Of a stretch of 64,000 bases of DNA, positions 25,456 through 34,760 are shown piece by piece. How positions within the stretch are numbered: the first letter of the stretch is position 1; each line of letters begins with the position of its first letter. Under the pieces are notes generated by a model. The model made no database searches and had not been told where the DNA came from. It saw nothing but the letters and a program-made list of their open reading frames with translations. The translations under genes were made by a program, and so were the position numbers. The stretch is from Streptomyces sp. MST-110588 (lineage in GTDB: Bacteria > Actinomycetota > Actinomycetes > Streptomycetales > Streptomycetaceae): assembly GCF_022695595.1 (NCBI RefSeq), contig NZ_CP074380.1:6020001-6084000 (forward strand). The letters run 5' to 3'.

Positions 25456-25962
25456 TCAGCCCACCGGGAACCGGGCGACGTACTCCTCGAACGGCGGGAT
25501 GCCCACCTCCGCCCGCCGCTCGTCCATCCGCTCGGGCTCCTCGCACGGCCACGGAACCGGCGAACCGTCCTTCACCCCGGCGATCTGGGTGCCGTAGACC
25601 TGCGGCCGTCCTTCGTTGACGAGGGTGCGATCGCGCAGGAAGGCCAGGTCGCGTCGGTCGGCCGTACCCGCTGCCACCGCCTGCTCCATCAGGTGAAGTG
25701 CCCGCCGCTGCACATCGAGCTGCCGGTCGGCGTGCTGCGCGATCAGCCAAGCGGCCCGCGCCGCGTCCTCGCCGACCAGCTCCGCGGTGGGCCAGCCGTA
25801 CTCGTCCATGATCTCGCCCAGCCGGTCCGCGTGCCGGGCGGTCAGGCGCCGCCACGCCAACTGCTCGGTGAAGTCCTCGCTGTTCGCCTGAGGTGCGGCT
25901 CGGTGATCCGCCGCGGCCATGTCCGTGAGTTCGGCGGCCAGTGCGGCAGTGTCGCGTGCCAT
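25456..25962 (-). CDS. DUF6624 family protein
   Basis: The 168-residue soluble protein shows the DUF6624 pattern: DEYGWPTAELVGEDAARAAW, LIAQHAD, LAFLRDRTLVNEGRPQVYGTQ and a C-terminal PFEEYVARFP. No enzymatic motif or membrane segment is visible and no function is known. The ATG at 25960-25962 is chosen because GGAG lies 5 nt upstream; an ATG six codons earlier has none. It is monocistronic and convergent with the short PhzF gene. Confidence 0.7.
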   Translation of the reverse strand: MARDTAALAAELTDMAAADHRAAPQANSEDFTEQLAWRRLTARHADRLGEIMDEYGWPTAELVGEDAARAAWLIAQHADRQLDVQRRALHLMEQAVAAGTADRRDLAFLRDRTLVNEGRPQVYGTQIAGVKDGSPVPWPCEEPERMDERRAEVGIPPFEEYVARFPVG

Positions 25963-26124
25963 TCCTGCTCCAAAAGTCATAAGGGTGCGTGGTGTTGCTC
26001 GTACGCAACCCTAAAAGGGCAATTCCCCCCCATAAGATCGTTCTGGAGCAGGGTGACAAGCACGTCCGGACGCTGGGATACTGGATCTACCGCGGAACCG
26101 GACCCGGCGTGTGGGATGCCGCGT

Positions 26125-26799
26125 TCAGGCGCTCAACGGGAACCGCTCGCCCAGCTCGCGGAAGACCGCGGTGTTCAGCGCGAAGGCGTGCCGGCACTCC
26201 TCGATCACGCGCTGCTTCTCCAGGTCGTCCAGCGGCAGCGCGTCCAGCAGCGCGCGGTACTCGCGCTTGAAGGCGGCGGGGTTGCCTATGCTCTCGAAGA
26301 CGTAGAAGCGCACGCCGTCGCCCTTGCGCGCAAAGCCCCAGGTCTTCTCGGCCGTACCGCGGATGATCTGGCCACCCGAGAGATCGCCGAGGTAGCGGGT
26401 GTAGTGGTGGGCGACATAGCCGGCCGGCCAGTGGCGGGCGCACTCGGCGATACGGGCGGCGTAGGCGGCCGTGGCGGGCAGCGGCTCCAGATCCGTACGC
26501 CAGGAGGGTCCGCCGAGGTGGGCCAGATCCCGCTCCAGCGCGGCGGAGCGGGCCAGCTCCGGTCGGATGAAGGGCCCGGCTACCGGATCGTCGGCCAGCG
26601 TGTGGGAGGTGCCCTCCAGGGCGCGGTAGACGAACCAGAGCTGCTCCGTATAGCGCCGGTAGGCCAGGACGCCGAGCCTGCCGCCGAGCATGTCGCTCAT
26701 GAACGAGGAGTTCTCGGCCTCGGTGTGCTGTTCGTGTGAGGCCGTACGGATGACCGTCGAGAAGGGGAGAGCGGTCTGGGTCGGGCTGGGCGCGTCCAA
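26125..26799 (-). CDS. hmuO: Biliverdin-producing heme oxygenase
   Basis: The 224-residue enzyme cleaves heme to biliverdin, CO and ferrous iron. Landmarks are RTASHEQHTEAENSSFM, where the His near residue 25 aligns with the proximal heme ligand of HmuO, and the distal-helix signature YLGDLSGGQIIRG near residue 130. The TTG at 26797-26799 is chosen because GGAGG lies 6 nt upstream; a GTG at 26857-26859 would leave almost no room after the iron box. An iron box lies 64-82 bp upstream of the start, linking it to the HmuTUV/HtaA system. Confidence 0.9.
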   Translation of the reverse strand: MDAPSPTQTALPFSTVIRTASHEQHTEAENSSFMSDMLGGRLGVLAYRRYTEQLWFVYRALEGTSHTLADDPVAGPFIRPELARSAALERDLAHLGGPSWRTDLEPLPATAAYAARIAECARHWPAGYVAHHYTRYLGDLSGGQIIRGTAEKTWGFARKGDGVRFYVFESIGNPAAFKREYRALLDALPLDDLEKQRVIEECRHAFALNTAVFRELGERFPLSA

Positions 26800-26862
26800 A
26801 GCGGGCCTCCGGGGACCGGGGGAGAGCGTCGGGAACAGATCTCTGCACTTGGGCAACACCTA

Positions 26863-26881
26863 ACTACTTAGGCTTACCTAA
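26863..26881 (-). promoter_or_regulatory. Iron box upstream of heme oxygenase
   Basis: The sequence ACTACTTAGGCTTACCTAA matches the DmdR/IdeR consensus at 13 of 19 positions, with one perfect half (TACCTAA side). It is 64 bp upstream of the heme oxygenase TTG, in a suitable place for repression by iron. Confidence 0.7.
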
Positions 26882-26930
26882 GTCAACCTGTTCCCGACGT
26901 CCTGTCGGTAAAACAGTACCCCCGTGGCGG

Positions 26931-27788
26931 TCAGGGAAGCGTGAGGATTTCCGCTCCCGTCTCCGTGACGACCAGGGTGTGCTCGAACTGCGCGGTGCGC
27001 TTGCGGTCCTTGGTCACCACCGTCCAGCCGTCCTCCCACATGTCGTAGTCGTACGTCCCCAGCGTCAGCATCGGCTCGATGGTGAACGTCATGCCGGGCT
27101 TGATGTCGGTGGTGTGGTGCGGGCTGTCGTAGTGCGGGACGATCAGGCCGGAGTGGAAGGAGGAGTTGATGCCGTGGCCGGTGAAGTCGCGGACGACCCC
27201 GTAGCCGAACCGCTTGGCGTAGGACTCGATGACCCGCCCGATGACGTTGATCTGACGTCCCGGCTTGACGGCCTTGATCGCGCGGTTGAGCGCCTCGCGG
27301 GTGCGCTCCACCAGCAGCTTGGACTCCTCGTCCACGTCCCCGCACAGGTACGTGGCGTTGTTGTCGCCGTGCACGCCGTGGATGTAGGCGGTGACGTCCA
27401 GGTTCACGATGTCGCCGTCCTTCAGGACGGTCGAGTCGGGGATGCCGTGGCAGATGACCTCGTTGACCGAGGAGCACAGGGACTTGGGGAAACCCCGGTA
27501 GCCGAGCGTGGAGGGGTAGGCGCCGTGGTCGCACATGAACTCGTGGGCGACCCGGTCCAGTTCGTCCGTGGTCACGCCCGGCGCGATCAGCTTGGCGGCC
27601 TCCTCCATCGCCTGGGCCGCGATCCGGCCCGCGATCCGCATCCGCTCGATCGTTTCGGCGTCCTGCACCTCGGGGCCCGAGTAAGGGGTGGGTGCCTCTT
27701 TGCCGACGTACTCGGGACGCGGGATCGAGGAGGGGACGGGACGGGTGGGGGAGATGGTCCCCGGGACAAGAAGCGACTGGCCAGACAT
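26931..27788 (-). CDS. map: Type I methionine aminopeptidase
   Basis: The 285-residue metalloprotease removes N-terminal Met from nascent proteins. The five metal ligands are in [19 protein letters not shown] (two Asp), [10 protein letters not shown] (His), TFTIEPM (Glu) and AQFEHTLVV (Glu). The N-terminal 40-residue extension ([12 protein letters not shown]) with a PxxP pattern is common in actinobacterial MetAPs. The start ATG at 27786-27788 lacks a strong binding site, but upstream sequence is antisense to another gene. It is monocistronic; the 3' end lies next to the heme oxygenase promoter. Confidence 0.92.
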   Translation of the reverse strand: MSGQSLLVPGTISPTRPVPSSIPRPEYVGKEAPTPYSGPEVQDAETIERMRIAGRIAAQAMEEAAKLIAPGVTTDELDRVAHEFMCDHGAYPSTLGYRGFPKSLCSSVNEVICHGIPDSTVLKDGDIVNLDVTAYIHGVHGDNNATYLCGDVDEESKLLVERTREALNRAIKAVKPGRQINVIGRVIESYAKRFGYGVVRDFTGHGINSSFHSGLIVPHYDSPHHTTDIKPGMTFTIEPMLTLGTYDYDMWEDGWTVVTKDRKRTAQFEHTLVVTETGAEILTLP

Positions 27789-27899
27789 GCCAGCGAGTGT
27801 ATCGGCGGCCCGTCGGGCAGGATGGCGGGCACTTGATGGGTACACGGTGCGCACACCGCGGGCGCACGGCGGCACCGCAGACACACACAGGAGGCCACG

Positions 27900-28196
27900 A
27901 TGGCGCTGTTCAGGAGGCGTACGGTCGGCAAACCGGGCGAGTGGTACTACTGCCTCAAGCACCGGCGGGTCGAGGAGGGGCCCGAGTGCCGGGCGGCCGA
28001 CCGCTTCGGCCCGTACGCCACCCGGGAGGAGGCGGCGCACGCGATGGAGACCGCGCGCGAACGCAACGTTGAGTGGGAGACGGACCCGCGCTGGCACGAG
28101 AAGGGCGCAGGGGGAGAGCCAGGGACCGAGACAGGGACGGAGACTGAGACGGGCGGGGGACCGGGAGCCGGTACGGGCACCGGGAAGGCGTCCTAG
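27900..28196 (+). CDS. Conserved small hypothetical protein
   Basis: The 98-residue protein has a conserved-looking N-terminal two thirds ([48 protein letters not shown]) and a low-complexity Thr/Gly/Glu tail. CLKH and PEC could form a single-metal site, but this is speculative. Similar short proteins are widespread in streptomycetes without assigned function. AGGAGG lies 5 nt upstream of the ATG. It is divergent from map. Confidence 0.7.
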   Translation: MALFRRRTVGKPGEWYYCLKHRRVEEGPECRAADRFGPYATREEAAHAMETARERNVEWETDPRWHEKGAGGEPGTETGTETETGGGPGAGTGTGKAS

Positions 28197-28253
28197 CCGC
28201 GTCGGCCGGCCGGGGTGGACCCCGTGCCGGCCGGGCCGGATCGCTCGCGAGGG

Positions 28254-29653
28254 CTACGCGGCCGAGGGACCGCTCCCCGCCGGGGCCGGGCCCGAGGCGT
28301 TCCCGTCCGCGTCCATCCCGTCTGCGCCCGTCCTGTCCCCTCTCGTCCCGTCCTCGCCCGTCTTCTTCGTCCGCAGGGCGCGCACCCGTACCGCGTGCTC
28401 GTCGGTCCTGGAGTCGTACGCCATCAGCCTGGGCAGCACCAGCGCCAGCGTGCAGACCGCCCCGAAGCACAGCAGCCCGCCGGCCCACACCGAGGCGCGG
28501 ACGCCGGTGAGCGCCGCCATGCCGCCGGAGCGGACGTGGCCGAGCTGCGGGCCGGCGGAGTAGGACAGCATCTCGATGCCGGCCAGCCGCCCGCGCAGCT
28601 CGTCGGGGATCGTCTGGTTCCAGATGACGGAGCGGAAGATGCCGCTGATCATGTCGCAGGCCCCGGCGACGACCAGGAAGAGCAGCACCAGCCACACGTT
28701 CGGCATCCATCCGGCGGCGGCCACGGCCAGGCCCCAGGCCGCCGCCGCCAGGACGACCGCCCGGCCGTGCCGGTGGACCCGCGAAGTCCAGCCGCTGCTC
28801 AGCCCACCGACCACGGCGCGGCCAGTTCGTCGGCGAGGAAGGGGAAGATCGCGAGCGGGAAGGCCAGCAGTGTCGCGACGATGTCGATCGCGTACGTGCC
28901 CAGGAGTTCCTTGCGGCTCCAGGCGTAGCGCGCGCCTTCCGCGATGCCGCGCAGCGACGGTTTCCCGGCGTCGTGCGAGGCGGGGAAGGGGGAGAGCCGG
29001 ACCGCGAGCAGTACGGACAGCGCGTACGTCAGGGCGTCGATCGCGTACGCCCAGCGCAGCCCGGCGTAGGCGGTCAGGACGCCCGCCAGCGCCGGTCCCG
29101 CGATGGCGCCGACCTGCCAGCGCAGGGAGTTCAGGGCGGCTGCCGCGGCCAACTGGTCGTGCGGGACCAGGCGCGGCACGACCGCGGTCAGCGCCGGCCG
29201 CTGGATCCCCGACAGCGCGCTGCTCACCGCCGTGACCACATACAGCGGCCAGACCAGCGGGGACGGCAGCAGGCTGTTGAGCAGCAGGACGACGGAGAGC
29301 AGGCCGAGCGCGGCCTCGGTCCACACGATGAGCTTGCGGCGGTCCAGGGCGTCCGCGAGCGCGCCGCCGTACAGACCGAAGACGATCAGCGGGACGAGTT
29401 CCACGGCGCCGAGCGCGCCGACCGCGAGCGTCGAGCCGGTCAGCTCCTTGAGCTGGAGCGGGACGGCGACGAAGGTCAGGAAGGTCCCGAAGACGGTGAT
29501 CGCGCCCGCGCACCATATGAGCCGGAAGTCACGCGAGGAGCGCCAGGGGGCCAGGTCCGGCAGCAGCGCGGCGGTCCGGCGGCGCGGGCGCGCGGAGGGC
29601 GCCGGTGTGGACGGCGTGACGGAAGAGGGCGAAGGCGGCGGGGAGTCGGTCAC
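28254..29653 (-). pseudogene. MFS transporter (EntS/MFS_3-like), internal deletion with frameshift
   Basis: The N-terminal frame (29653 to TGA at 28799-28801) encodes seven to eight membrane segments, with FGLYGGALADALDRRKL as MFS motif A. It stops right after FLADELAAPWSVG. A second frame resumes at SSGWTSRVHRHGRAVVLAAA and runs to 28254. In homologues roughly 12-15 residues of a membrane segment separate these two points, so the junction near 28797-28805 looks like a deletion of about 40-45 bp that also shifts the frame. The full protein would be a 12-TM exporter of the siderophore/macrolide class. The gene is probably inactive. Confidence 0.8.
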
Positions 29654-29776
29654 GGGCCACCAGCGTGCGCAATGCCGCGCGCCGCGGCAACGCAATTTCG
29701 GGCGACCGGGCGACCGGGCGGCCAGGTGGTGGGGGAGCGCCGCCCGCGTGCGTACGTCGTCCGGGACCGCGCCGGT

Positions 29777-29989
29777 TCAGTCTTTCCCGCCCCCGGGGAG
29801 CGACCGGTACACGCCGTACAGCAGCTCGGCGCCGCCGATGCAGGAGATCACGATGCCCGCCTTGGTCGTCTCGACGATGCCTAGGTCGTGGCCGCCGAAG
29901 ACCAGCCACATCACCAGTCCTACGGCGAGGACGACCGCTCCCGCGAAGATTTTCCCGGCGGCCGGGCCGGTCTTGGTCACGTTGGACAT
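29777..29989 (-). CDS. Small two-TM membrane protein
   Basis: The 70-residue protein has two hydrophobic segments, IFAGAVVLAVGLVMWLVFGG and AGIVISCIGGAELLYGVYR, with a short charged tail. It has no recognised domain. AGGAGG lies 8 nt upstream of the ATG. It is divergent from the sialidase operon and stands alone. Confidence 0.65.
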   Translation of the reverse strand: MSNVTKTGPAAGKIFAGAVVLAVGLVMWLVFGGHDLGIVETTKAGIVISCIGGAELLYGVYRSLPGGGKD

Positions 29990-30095
29990 CAAACATTCCT
30001 CCTGTGGGTCGCTGTGCAGGTCAGCCTAGGTGCGGGAGGATCGGCAAATCCTCGCCCGGCAGCACGAGTTCGGGCGGGCGGGCACTACATCCTTC

Positions 30096-30135
30096 GGCGG
30101 ACCGGCGGACCGGCGGACCGGCGGACCGGCGGACC
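30096..30135. repeat. Five exact tandem copies of GGCGGACC
   Basis: The 8-bp unit is repeated without interruption in the intergenic space upstream of the sialidase operon. The number of copies could vary between strains. It lies about 140 bp from the sialidase start, so any regulatory effect is only a possibility. Confidence 0.8.
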
Positions 30136-30274
30136 GGGGCGCACGGAGAGGCCGGGCCGCACGGCGTGACCCGCCCGGCGCCCGCCCCGTGCGCCGTGCC
30201 TTGACGGTGGGTGGGGCGCTCCCTATGGTCGCGAGGACAGAGGACGTCCTACGTCCGGCCGTTGGGGGTCGCCC

Positions 30275-31372
30275 GTGGCTTACGACAGCTCCGTGCCGTT
30301 CCGGGCCGGGACCGAGGGCTACGCGAGCTTCCGCATCCCCGCCGTGATCCGTACGGCCCCCGGCACGCTGCTCGCCTTCGCCGAGGGACGGGTGCGCTCC
30401 ACCGCCGACTCCGGCGACATCGACATCGTGCTGCGGCGCTCCACGGACGGCGGACGCACCTGGGGGCCGCTGCGCGCCGTCGCCCGCAACGGCAGGGACA
30501 CGGCGGGCAACCCGGCACCCGTGGCCCTGGGCAGCGGGCGGGTGCTGCTGGTACAGGTCCGCAGCGCCGCCGACGCCACCGAGGAGCGCATCCGGCGCGG
30601 GCTGGTCCCGGCGGCCGGCGGGCGGCGGGTGTGGGTGCAGCACAGCGACGACGACGGGGTGGCGTGGAGCGCGCCGCACGAGATCACCAAGGAGGTCAAG
30701 CGGCCCGGCTGGCGCTGGTACGCCACCGGCCCCGGGCACGCGCTGCGGCTCACCCGGGGCCCGCACGCCGGACGGGTGGTCGTCCCGGCCAACCACTCCC
30801 TCCCCCCGACCGTCCCCGGCGACGACGGCACCGAGGGCCGCTACAACGGCGCCCACGCGCTGCTCAGCGACGACGACGGCCTCACCTGGCGCATCGGCTA
30901 CACCGACAGCGACCCGGACGGTTACCTCAACCCCAACGAGACCACCGCCGCCGAACTCCCGGACGGCGCCGTCTATCTCAACGCCCGCAACGACTCGGTG
31001 GCGCCCGGCCACCGCGCCGACGCCTGCTCGGCACCGGCCGACGGCGCGGAGCGCCTGGTCAAGCCCTTCAGACCGCAGGCGGGACTGGCCGGCCCGGTCG
31101 TCCAGGGCAGCGTGCTGCATCTGGGCACACCCGACGCCCTGCTCTTCTCCGGGCCCGCCGACCCCCGCGCCCGCGCGCTGATGACCGTACGGGCCAGCCG
31201 GGACCGCGGCCTGACCTGGCGGGACGTGTACCCCTTGAGCGGGCTGCCGGCCGCCTACTGCGACCTCGTACGGATCGATGACGCCGGTGTCGGACTGCTC
31301 TACGAGACGGGCGACTTCAGCGCCTACTCGACGATCACCTTCCGCCGCATTCCCGTGGAGGAACTGGTATGA
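30275..31372 (+). CDS. Exo-alpha-sialidase (BNR-repeat), apparently cytoplasmic
   Basis: The 365-residue six-bladed propeller has FRIP near residue 19 and Asp-boxes STDGGRTW, SDDDGVAW, SDDDGLTW and SRDRGLTW. Further Arg residues suit a carboxylate-binding triad. It would release terminal sialic (or related nonulosonic) acid from glycans. No signal peptide is present, unlike typical bacterial secreted sialidases, which suggests it acts on imported oligosaccharide. The GTG at 30275 has GGGGG upstream. Its stop overlaps the next start in ATGA, making it the first gene of a sugar-import operon. Confidence 0.85.
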   Translation: MAYDSSVPFRAGTEGYASFRIPAVIRTAPGTLLAFAEGRVRSTADSGDIDIVLRRSTDGGRTWGPLRAVARNGRDTAGNPAPVALGSGRVLLVQVRSAADATEERIRRGLVPAAGGRRVWVQHSDDDGVAWSAPHEITKEVKRPGWRWYATGPGHALRLTRGPHAGRVVVPANHSLPPTVPGDDGTEGRYNGAHALLSDDDGLTWRIGYTDSDPDGYLNPNETTAAELPDGAVYLNARNDSVAPGHRADACSAPADGAERLVKPFRPQAGLAGPVVQGSVLHLGTPDALLFSGPADPRARALMTVRASRDRGLTWRDVYPLSGLPAAYCDLVRIDDAGVGLLYETGDFSAYSTITFRRIPVEELV

Positions 31373-32796
31373 GGACCAGCGAGCCCCGGGCCGGCACCAC
31401 GGCCGCGGCCCCCGCGGCGACGGCACCGCGCCCCCCGTCCGTACCCCGCGGTGCCGATCGCCGCACCGTCCTGGGCGGTGCTGCCGCCGCCGTCACCGGC
31501 CTGGTGCTGGGCGGCTGCGGCGACGGCGACGGCGACGGCGGCGGCCCCGACGGCGGTACGGACACCACGCTGCCGCCCGCCCGCAAGAAGGGCGAGCACA
31601 TCACGCTGTCCTTCTGGTCGTGGGTGCCGGGCATCGACAAGCCCGTGGACCTGTGGAACAGCGGACACCCCGAGGTACGCGTCGAGGTCGAGAAGGTCTC
31701 GGCGGTCAACGGCCAGCAGTACGCGAAGATGCACGCCGCCGTCAAAGCCGGCAACCCGCCCGACCTGGCCCAGATCGAGTTCCCCGTCGTCCCCGGATTC
31801 CTGCTCGACAACGGCCTGCTGGACCTGGCCCCGCTCGGCGCCGGCCGCTACAGGAACCGTTTCTTCGGCTGGCAGTGGCAGCAGTCCGTCTTCGGCAAGG
31901 GCGTCTACGCCATCCCGCAGGCGTCCGGCCCCATGGGCCTGTTCGTGCGCCAGGACCTCTTCGACAAGTGGGGCATCCGGGTCCCGCGCACCTGGGAGGA
32001 GTACGAGGCGGCGGCCGGGGCGGTGCGGCGGCAGGGCGCCTGGATCGAGACCTTCGCCCCCACCAACGGCAACCGCTTCGCCGGCCTGGCCTGGCAGGCG
32101 GGCGCCAAGTGGTACACCGCACGGGGCGACACCTGGACCGTCCACATCGACGACGCGCCCACCCGCAAGGTCGCCGACTACTGGGAGGGCCTGGTGCGGC
32201 GCAAGCTCGTCAAGACCATCCCGGACCGCCAGAACGCCTGGTACAAGGACATCCAGACCGGCGCCATCCCTGCCTGGGTGGGGGCGAGCTGGGGCGACGC
32301 CCTGCTGGCCGGCAACGCGCCGGGGACCAGGGGCAGGTGGCGGGCCGTGCCGCTGCCCCAGTGGGAGCCGGGCGGCGACGCCCACGCCAACTGGGGCGGC
32401 TCGACCATCGCCGTCTTCGCCAGGTCCGCCCACCCCAGGGACGCCCTGGACTTCGCGGTCTGGCTCAACACCGACCCCGAGTCGATCAAGCTGCTGATCG
32501 AAGGCGGCTACGGGTTCCCCAGCGCCAAGAAGGGCTGGACCGGCTCAGACCTGGACGTCCACAAGGAGTTCTTCGGCGGCCAGGAGTACAGCAAGGTCTT
32601 CGCCGCCGCCGGCGCGCACGTCGACACCTCCTGGCGGTGGGGCCCGGGGGTCGACACCCTCTACCAGCGGCTGGGCGACGCCTTCACCGAAGCACTCGCC
32701 GACGGCAGCTCCTTCCGCTCGGTGCTCACGAAGGTACAGGCGCAGACCGTCACCGACCTGCGGGGCAAGGGCCTGAAAGTGGAGGCCGGCGGGTGA
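31369..32796 (+). CDS. Sugar ABC transporter substrate-binding lipoprotein
   Basis: The 475-residue family 1 solute-binding protein has a twin-Arg lipoprotein signal (RRTVLGGAAAAVTGLVLGGC, Cys 50) followed by a Gly/Asp-rich spacer. The binding fold shows ITLSFWSWVPG, KMHAAVKAGNPPDLAQIE, YAIPQASGPMGLFVRQDLFDKWG and ANWGGSTIAVFA. It binds an oligosaccharide outside the membrane; the neighbouring sialidase suggests a sialylated ligand. It overlaps the sialidase by 4 nt and the downstream permease by 4 nt. Confidence 0.88.
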   Translation: MRTSEPRAGTTAAAPAATAPRPPSVPRGADRRTVLGGAAAAVTGLVLGGCGDGDGDGGGPDGGTDTTLPPARKKGEHITLSFWSWVPGIDKPVDLWNSGHPEVRVEVEKVSAVNGQQYAKMHAAVKAGNPPDLAQIEFPVVPGFLLDNGLLDLAPLGAGRYRNRFFGWQWQQSVFGKGVYAIPQASGPMGLFVRQDLFDKWGIRVPRTWEEYEAAAGAVRRQGAWIETFAPTNGNRFAGLAWQAGAKWYTARGDTWTVHIDDAPTRKVADYWEGLVRRKLVKTIPDRQNAWYKDIQTGAIPAWVGASWGDALLAGNAPGTRGRWRAVPLPQWEPGGDAHANWGGSTIAVFARSAHPRDALDFAVWLNTDPESIKLLIEGGYGFPSAKKGWTGSDLDVHKEFFGGQEYSKVFAAAGAHVDTSWRWGPGVDTLYQRLGDAFTEALADGSSFRSVLTKVQAQTVTDLRGKGLKVEAGG

Positions 32797-33824
32797 GGGG
32801 GCGCACCCGGCCCGTCCCGCGCACCCCTCCCGCCTCGCACACTCCTGCGGCCCCACGCGCCCGTACCGCCGCACATGCCTGTACCGCCCCACGTACCCGT
32901 CCCACCCCGCGCACCCGCCCCACCCCCGCACAGCGCCGTAACGCCCGGGCCGCGGCCGGCTTCCTGCTGCCCTTCCTCTCCCTGTTCCTGCTCTGCTTCC
33001 TCGCCCCCATCGGCTACGCCGTCCACCAGAGCCTCTACCGCACCGAGCGCACCGGACCGCTGGGCCTCGGCGGCCGGGAACGGGAGGTCTTCACCGGCCT
33101 GTCCCACTACGCCCACGCGCTGGCGGACGACCGCTTCCTGGCCGGCTTCGGCCGGGTGCTGCTCTTCGGCGCCGTACAGATCCCGCTGATGATCACGCTG
33201 GCGACGGTCCTGGCGCTGCTCCTGGAAAGCGCCTCCGCCCGCGGCGTCCGCTTCTTCCGCACCGCCTTCTTCCTCCCGTACGGCGTCCCCGGCGTCATCG
33301 CCTCGATCCTGTGGGGGTTCCTGTACGTACCCGGCATCAGCCCGCTGGTGCGGATCGCCGACGCGATGGGCTGGGACGTGGACTTCCTCTCCCGCGGCAC
33401 CGTCCTGTGGTCCATCGCCAACATCGTCCTGTGGCAGTTCACCGGCTACAACATGCTGATCCTGATCTCCCAGCTCAAGGCCGTACCCGACGAGCTGTAC
33501 GAGGCGGCGCGGATCGACGGCGCGAGCGCCTGGCAGATCGCCCTGCGCGTCAAGATCCCGCTGATCCGGCCCGCACTCGTCCTGACCGCCGTCTTCAGCA
33601 TCATCGGCACCCTCCAGCTCTTCGCCGAGCCGATGGTGCTGCGCCCGCTCGCCTCCTCCATCGACTCCGGCTTCACCCCCAACCTGCACGCCTACAGCGA
33701 GGCGTTCGTGGGCGACAACCAGCACCTGGCGGCGGCCGAGGCGGTGCTGCTCGCACTGGTCGCCTGCGTGCTCTCCTTCGGCTTCCTTCGGCTGGTCGGA
33801 CGGCGCGGAAGCGACGAGCGATGA
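32793..33824 (+). CDS. Sugar ABC transporter permease 1 (MalF-like)
   Basis: The 343-residue protein starts with a long Arg/Pro/Thr-rich cytoplasmic tail (about 50 residues) and then six hydrophobic helices. The EAA coupling motif is YEAARIDGASAWQIALRVKI near residue 235. The GTG at 32793 overlaps the previous stop as GTGA and has GGAGG 7 nt upstream. It pairs with the next gene as a carbohydrate importer. No ATPase is encoded in the operon, so a shared MsiK-type ATPase elsewhere is likely, as is usual in streptomycetes. Confidence 0.88.
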   Translation: MRGRTRPVPRTPPASHTPAAPRARTAAHACTAPRTRPTPRTRPTPAQRRNARAAAGFLLPFLSLFLLCFLAPIGYAVHQSLYRTERTGPLGLGGREREVFTGLSHYAHALADDRFLAGFGRVLLFGAVQIPLMITLATVLALLLESASARGVRFFRTAFFLPYGVPGVIASILWGFLYVPGISPLVRIADAMGWDVDFLSRGTVLWSIANIVLWQFTGYNMLILISQLKAVPDELYEAARIDGASAWQIALRVKIPLIRPALVLTAVFSIIGTLQLFAEPMVLRPLASSIDSGFTPNLHAYSEAFVGDNQHLAAAEAVLLALVACVLSFGFLRLVGRRGSDER

Positions 33825-34693
33825 CCGGGCCGCAGCACCCGTCGCGGCCGTCGCAGCCGCCGCTCGGCCACCGCGTCATCACCGCCTCCCTGCTCACCCT
33901 CGCCGCCGTCTACTTCCTGCTCCCCGTCTACTGGCTCCTGGTCTCCGCCACCAAGAACAGCGCCGACCTCTTCGGCACCTTCGGCTTCTGGTTCGCCCAC
34001 CCCCGCCCGGTGGAGTACCTGCGCCAGGTACTGACGTACGACCACGGCATCTACCTGCGGTGGTTCGCCAACTCCGTGCTGTACGCGGGGGCCGGCGCGC
34101 TCGCCGCGACGCTGCTGTCCGCCGCGGCCGGCTACGCGCTGGCCAAGTTCTCCTTCCCCGGGCGGGAGGCGGTCTTCAACCTCGTACTGGCCGGGGTCCT
34201 CATCCCCGGCACCGCCCTCGCGCTCCCGCTGTACTTCCTCTTCAGCGGGATGGGGCTGGCCGACACCTACTGGGCGGTGCTCATCCCCAGCGCCGTCAGC
34301 CCCTTCGGCGTCTACCTCTGCCGCATCTACGCCACCGCCGCCGTACCGGACGCGCTCCTGGAGGCGGCCCGGATCGACGGCGCGGGCGAGGCACGGATCT
34401 TCGCCGGGCTGGGGCTGCGGCTGATGGCCCCGGCCCTGGTCACCGTCTTCCTGTTCCAGTTCGTCCACATCTGGAACAACTACTTCCTGCCGCTGGTGAT
34501 GCTCTCCGACTCCGGGCTGTATCCCATCCAGTTGGGGCTGACGACCTGGACGGGGTACGCGGACCGGCAGCCCGAGCTGTACCAGTACACGGTCGGCGGC
34601 GCCTTCCTGTCCGTACTGCCGCTGATGGTGCTGATGACGGTCCTCCAGCGGTACTGGCGCACCGGTCTGGCCGAGGGCGGCGTCAAGGCGTGA
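33821..34693 (+). CDS. Sugar ABC transporter permease 2 (MalG-like)
   Basis: The 290-residue permease has six hydrophobic segments and the EAA motif LEAARIDGAGEARIFAGL near residue 185. LLPVYWLLVSATK in the first helix and WNNYFLPLVML are typical of the MalG/CUT1 branch. The ATG overlaps the permease 1 stop in ATGA, so the operon is tightly coupled. It is the last gene of the sialidase operon. Confidence 0.9.
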   Translation: MTGPQHPSRPSQPPLGHRVITASLLTLAAVYFLLPVYWLLVSATKNSADLFGTFGFWFAHPRPVEYLRQVLTYDHGIYLRWFANSVLYAGAGALAATLLSAAAGYALAKFSFPGREAVFNLVLAGVLIPGTALALPLYFLFSGMGLADTYWAVLIPSAVSPFGVYLCRIYATAAVPDALLEAARIDGAGEARIFAGLGLRLMAPALVTVFLFQFVHIWNNYFLPLVMLSDSGLYPIQLGLTTWTGYADRQPELYQYTVGGAFLSVLPLMVLMTVLQRYWRTGLAEGGVKA

Positions 34694-34743
34694 GCGCGCG
34701 GGTCCCGTGGAGGTCCCGTGGAGGGCGGGGCGGAGTCCGGGCG

Positions 34744-34760
34744 TGACAGTATCGCTGTCA
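34744..34760. promoter_or_regulatory. Small palindrome overlapping the npdG start
   Basis: TGACAG-TATCG-CTGTCA is a perfect 6-bp inverted repeat whose last base is the A of the npdG ATG. No ribosome binding site precedes that ATG. The site could be an operator on a leaderless or short-leader transcript, or coincidence. Confidence 0.4.
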
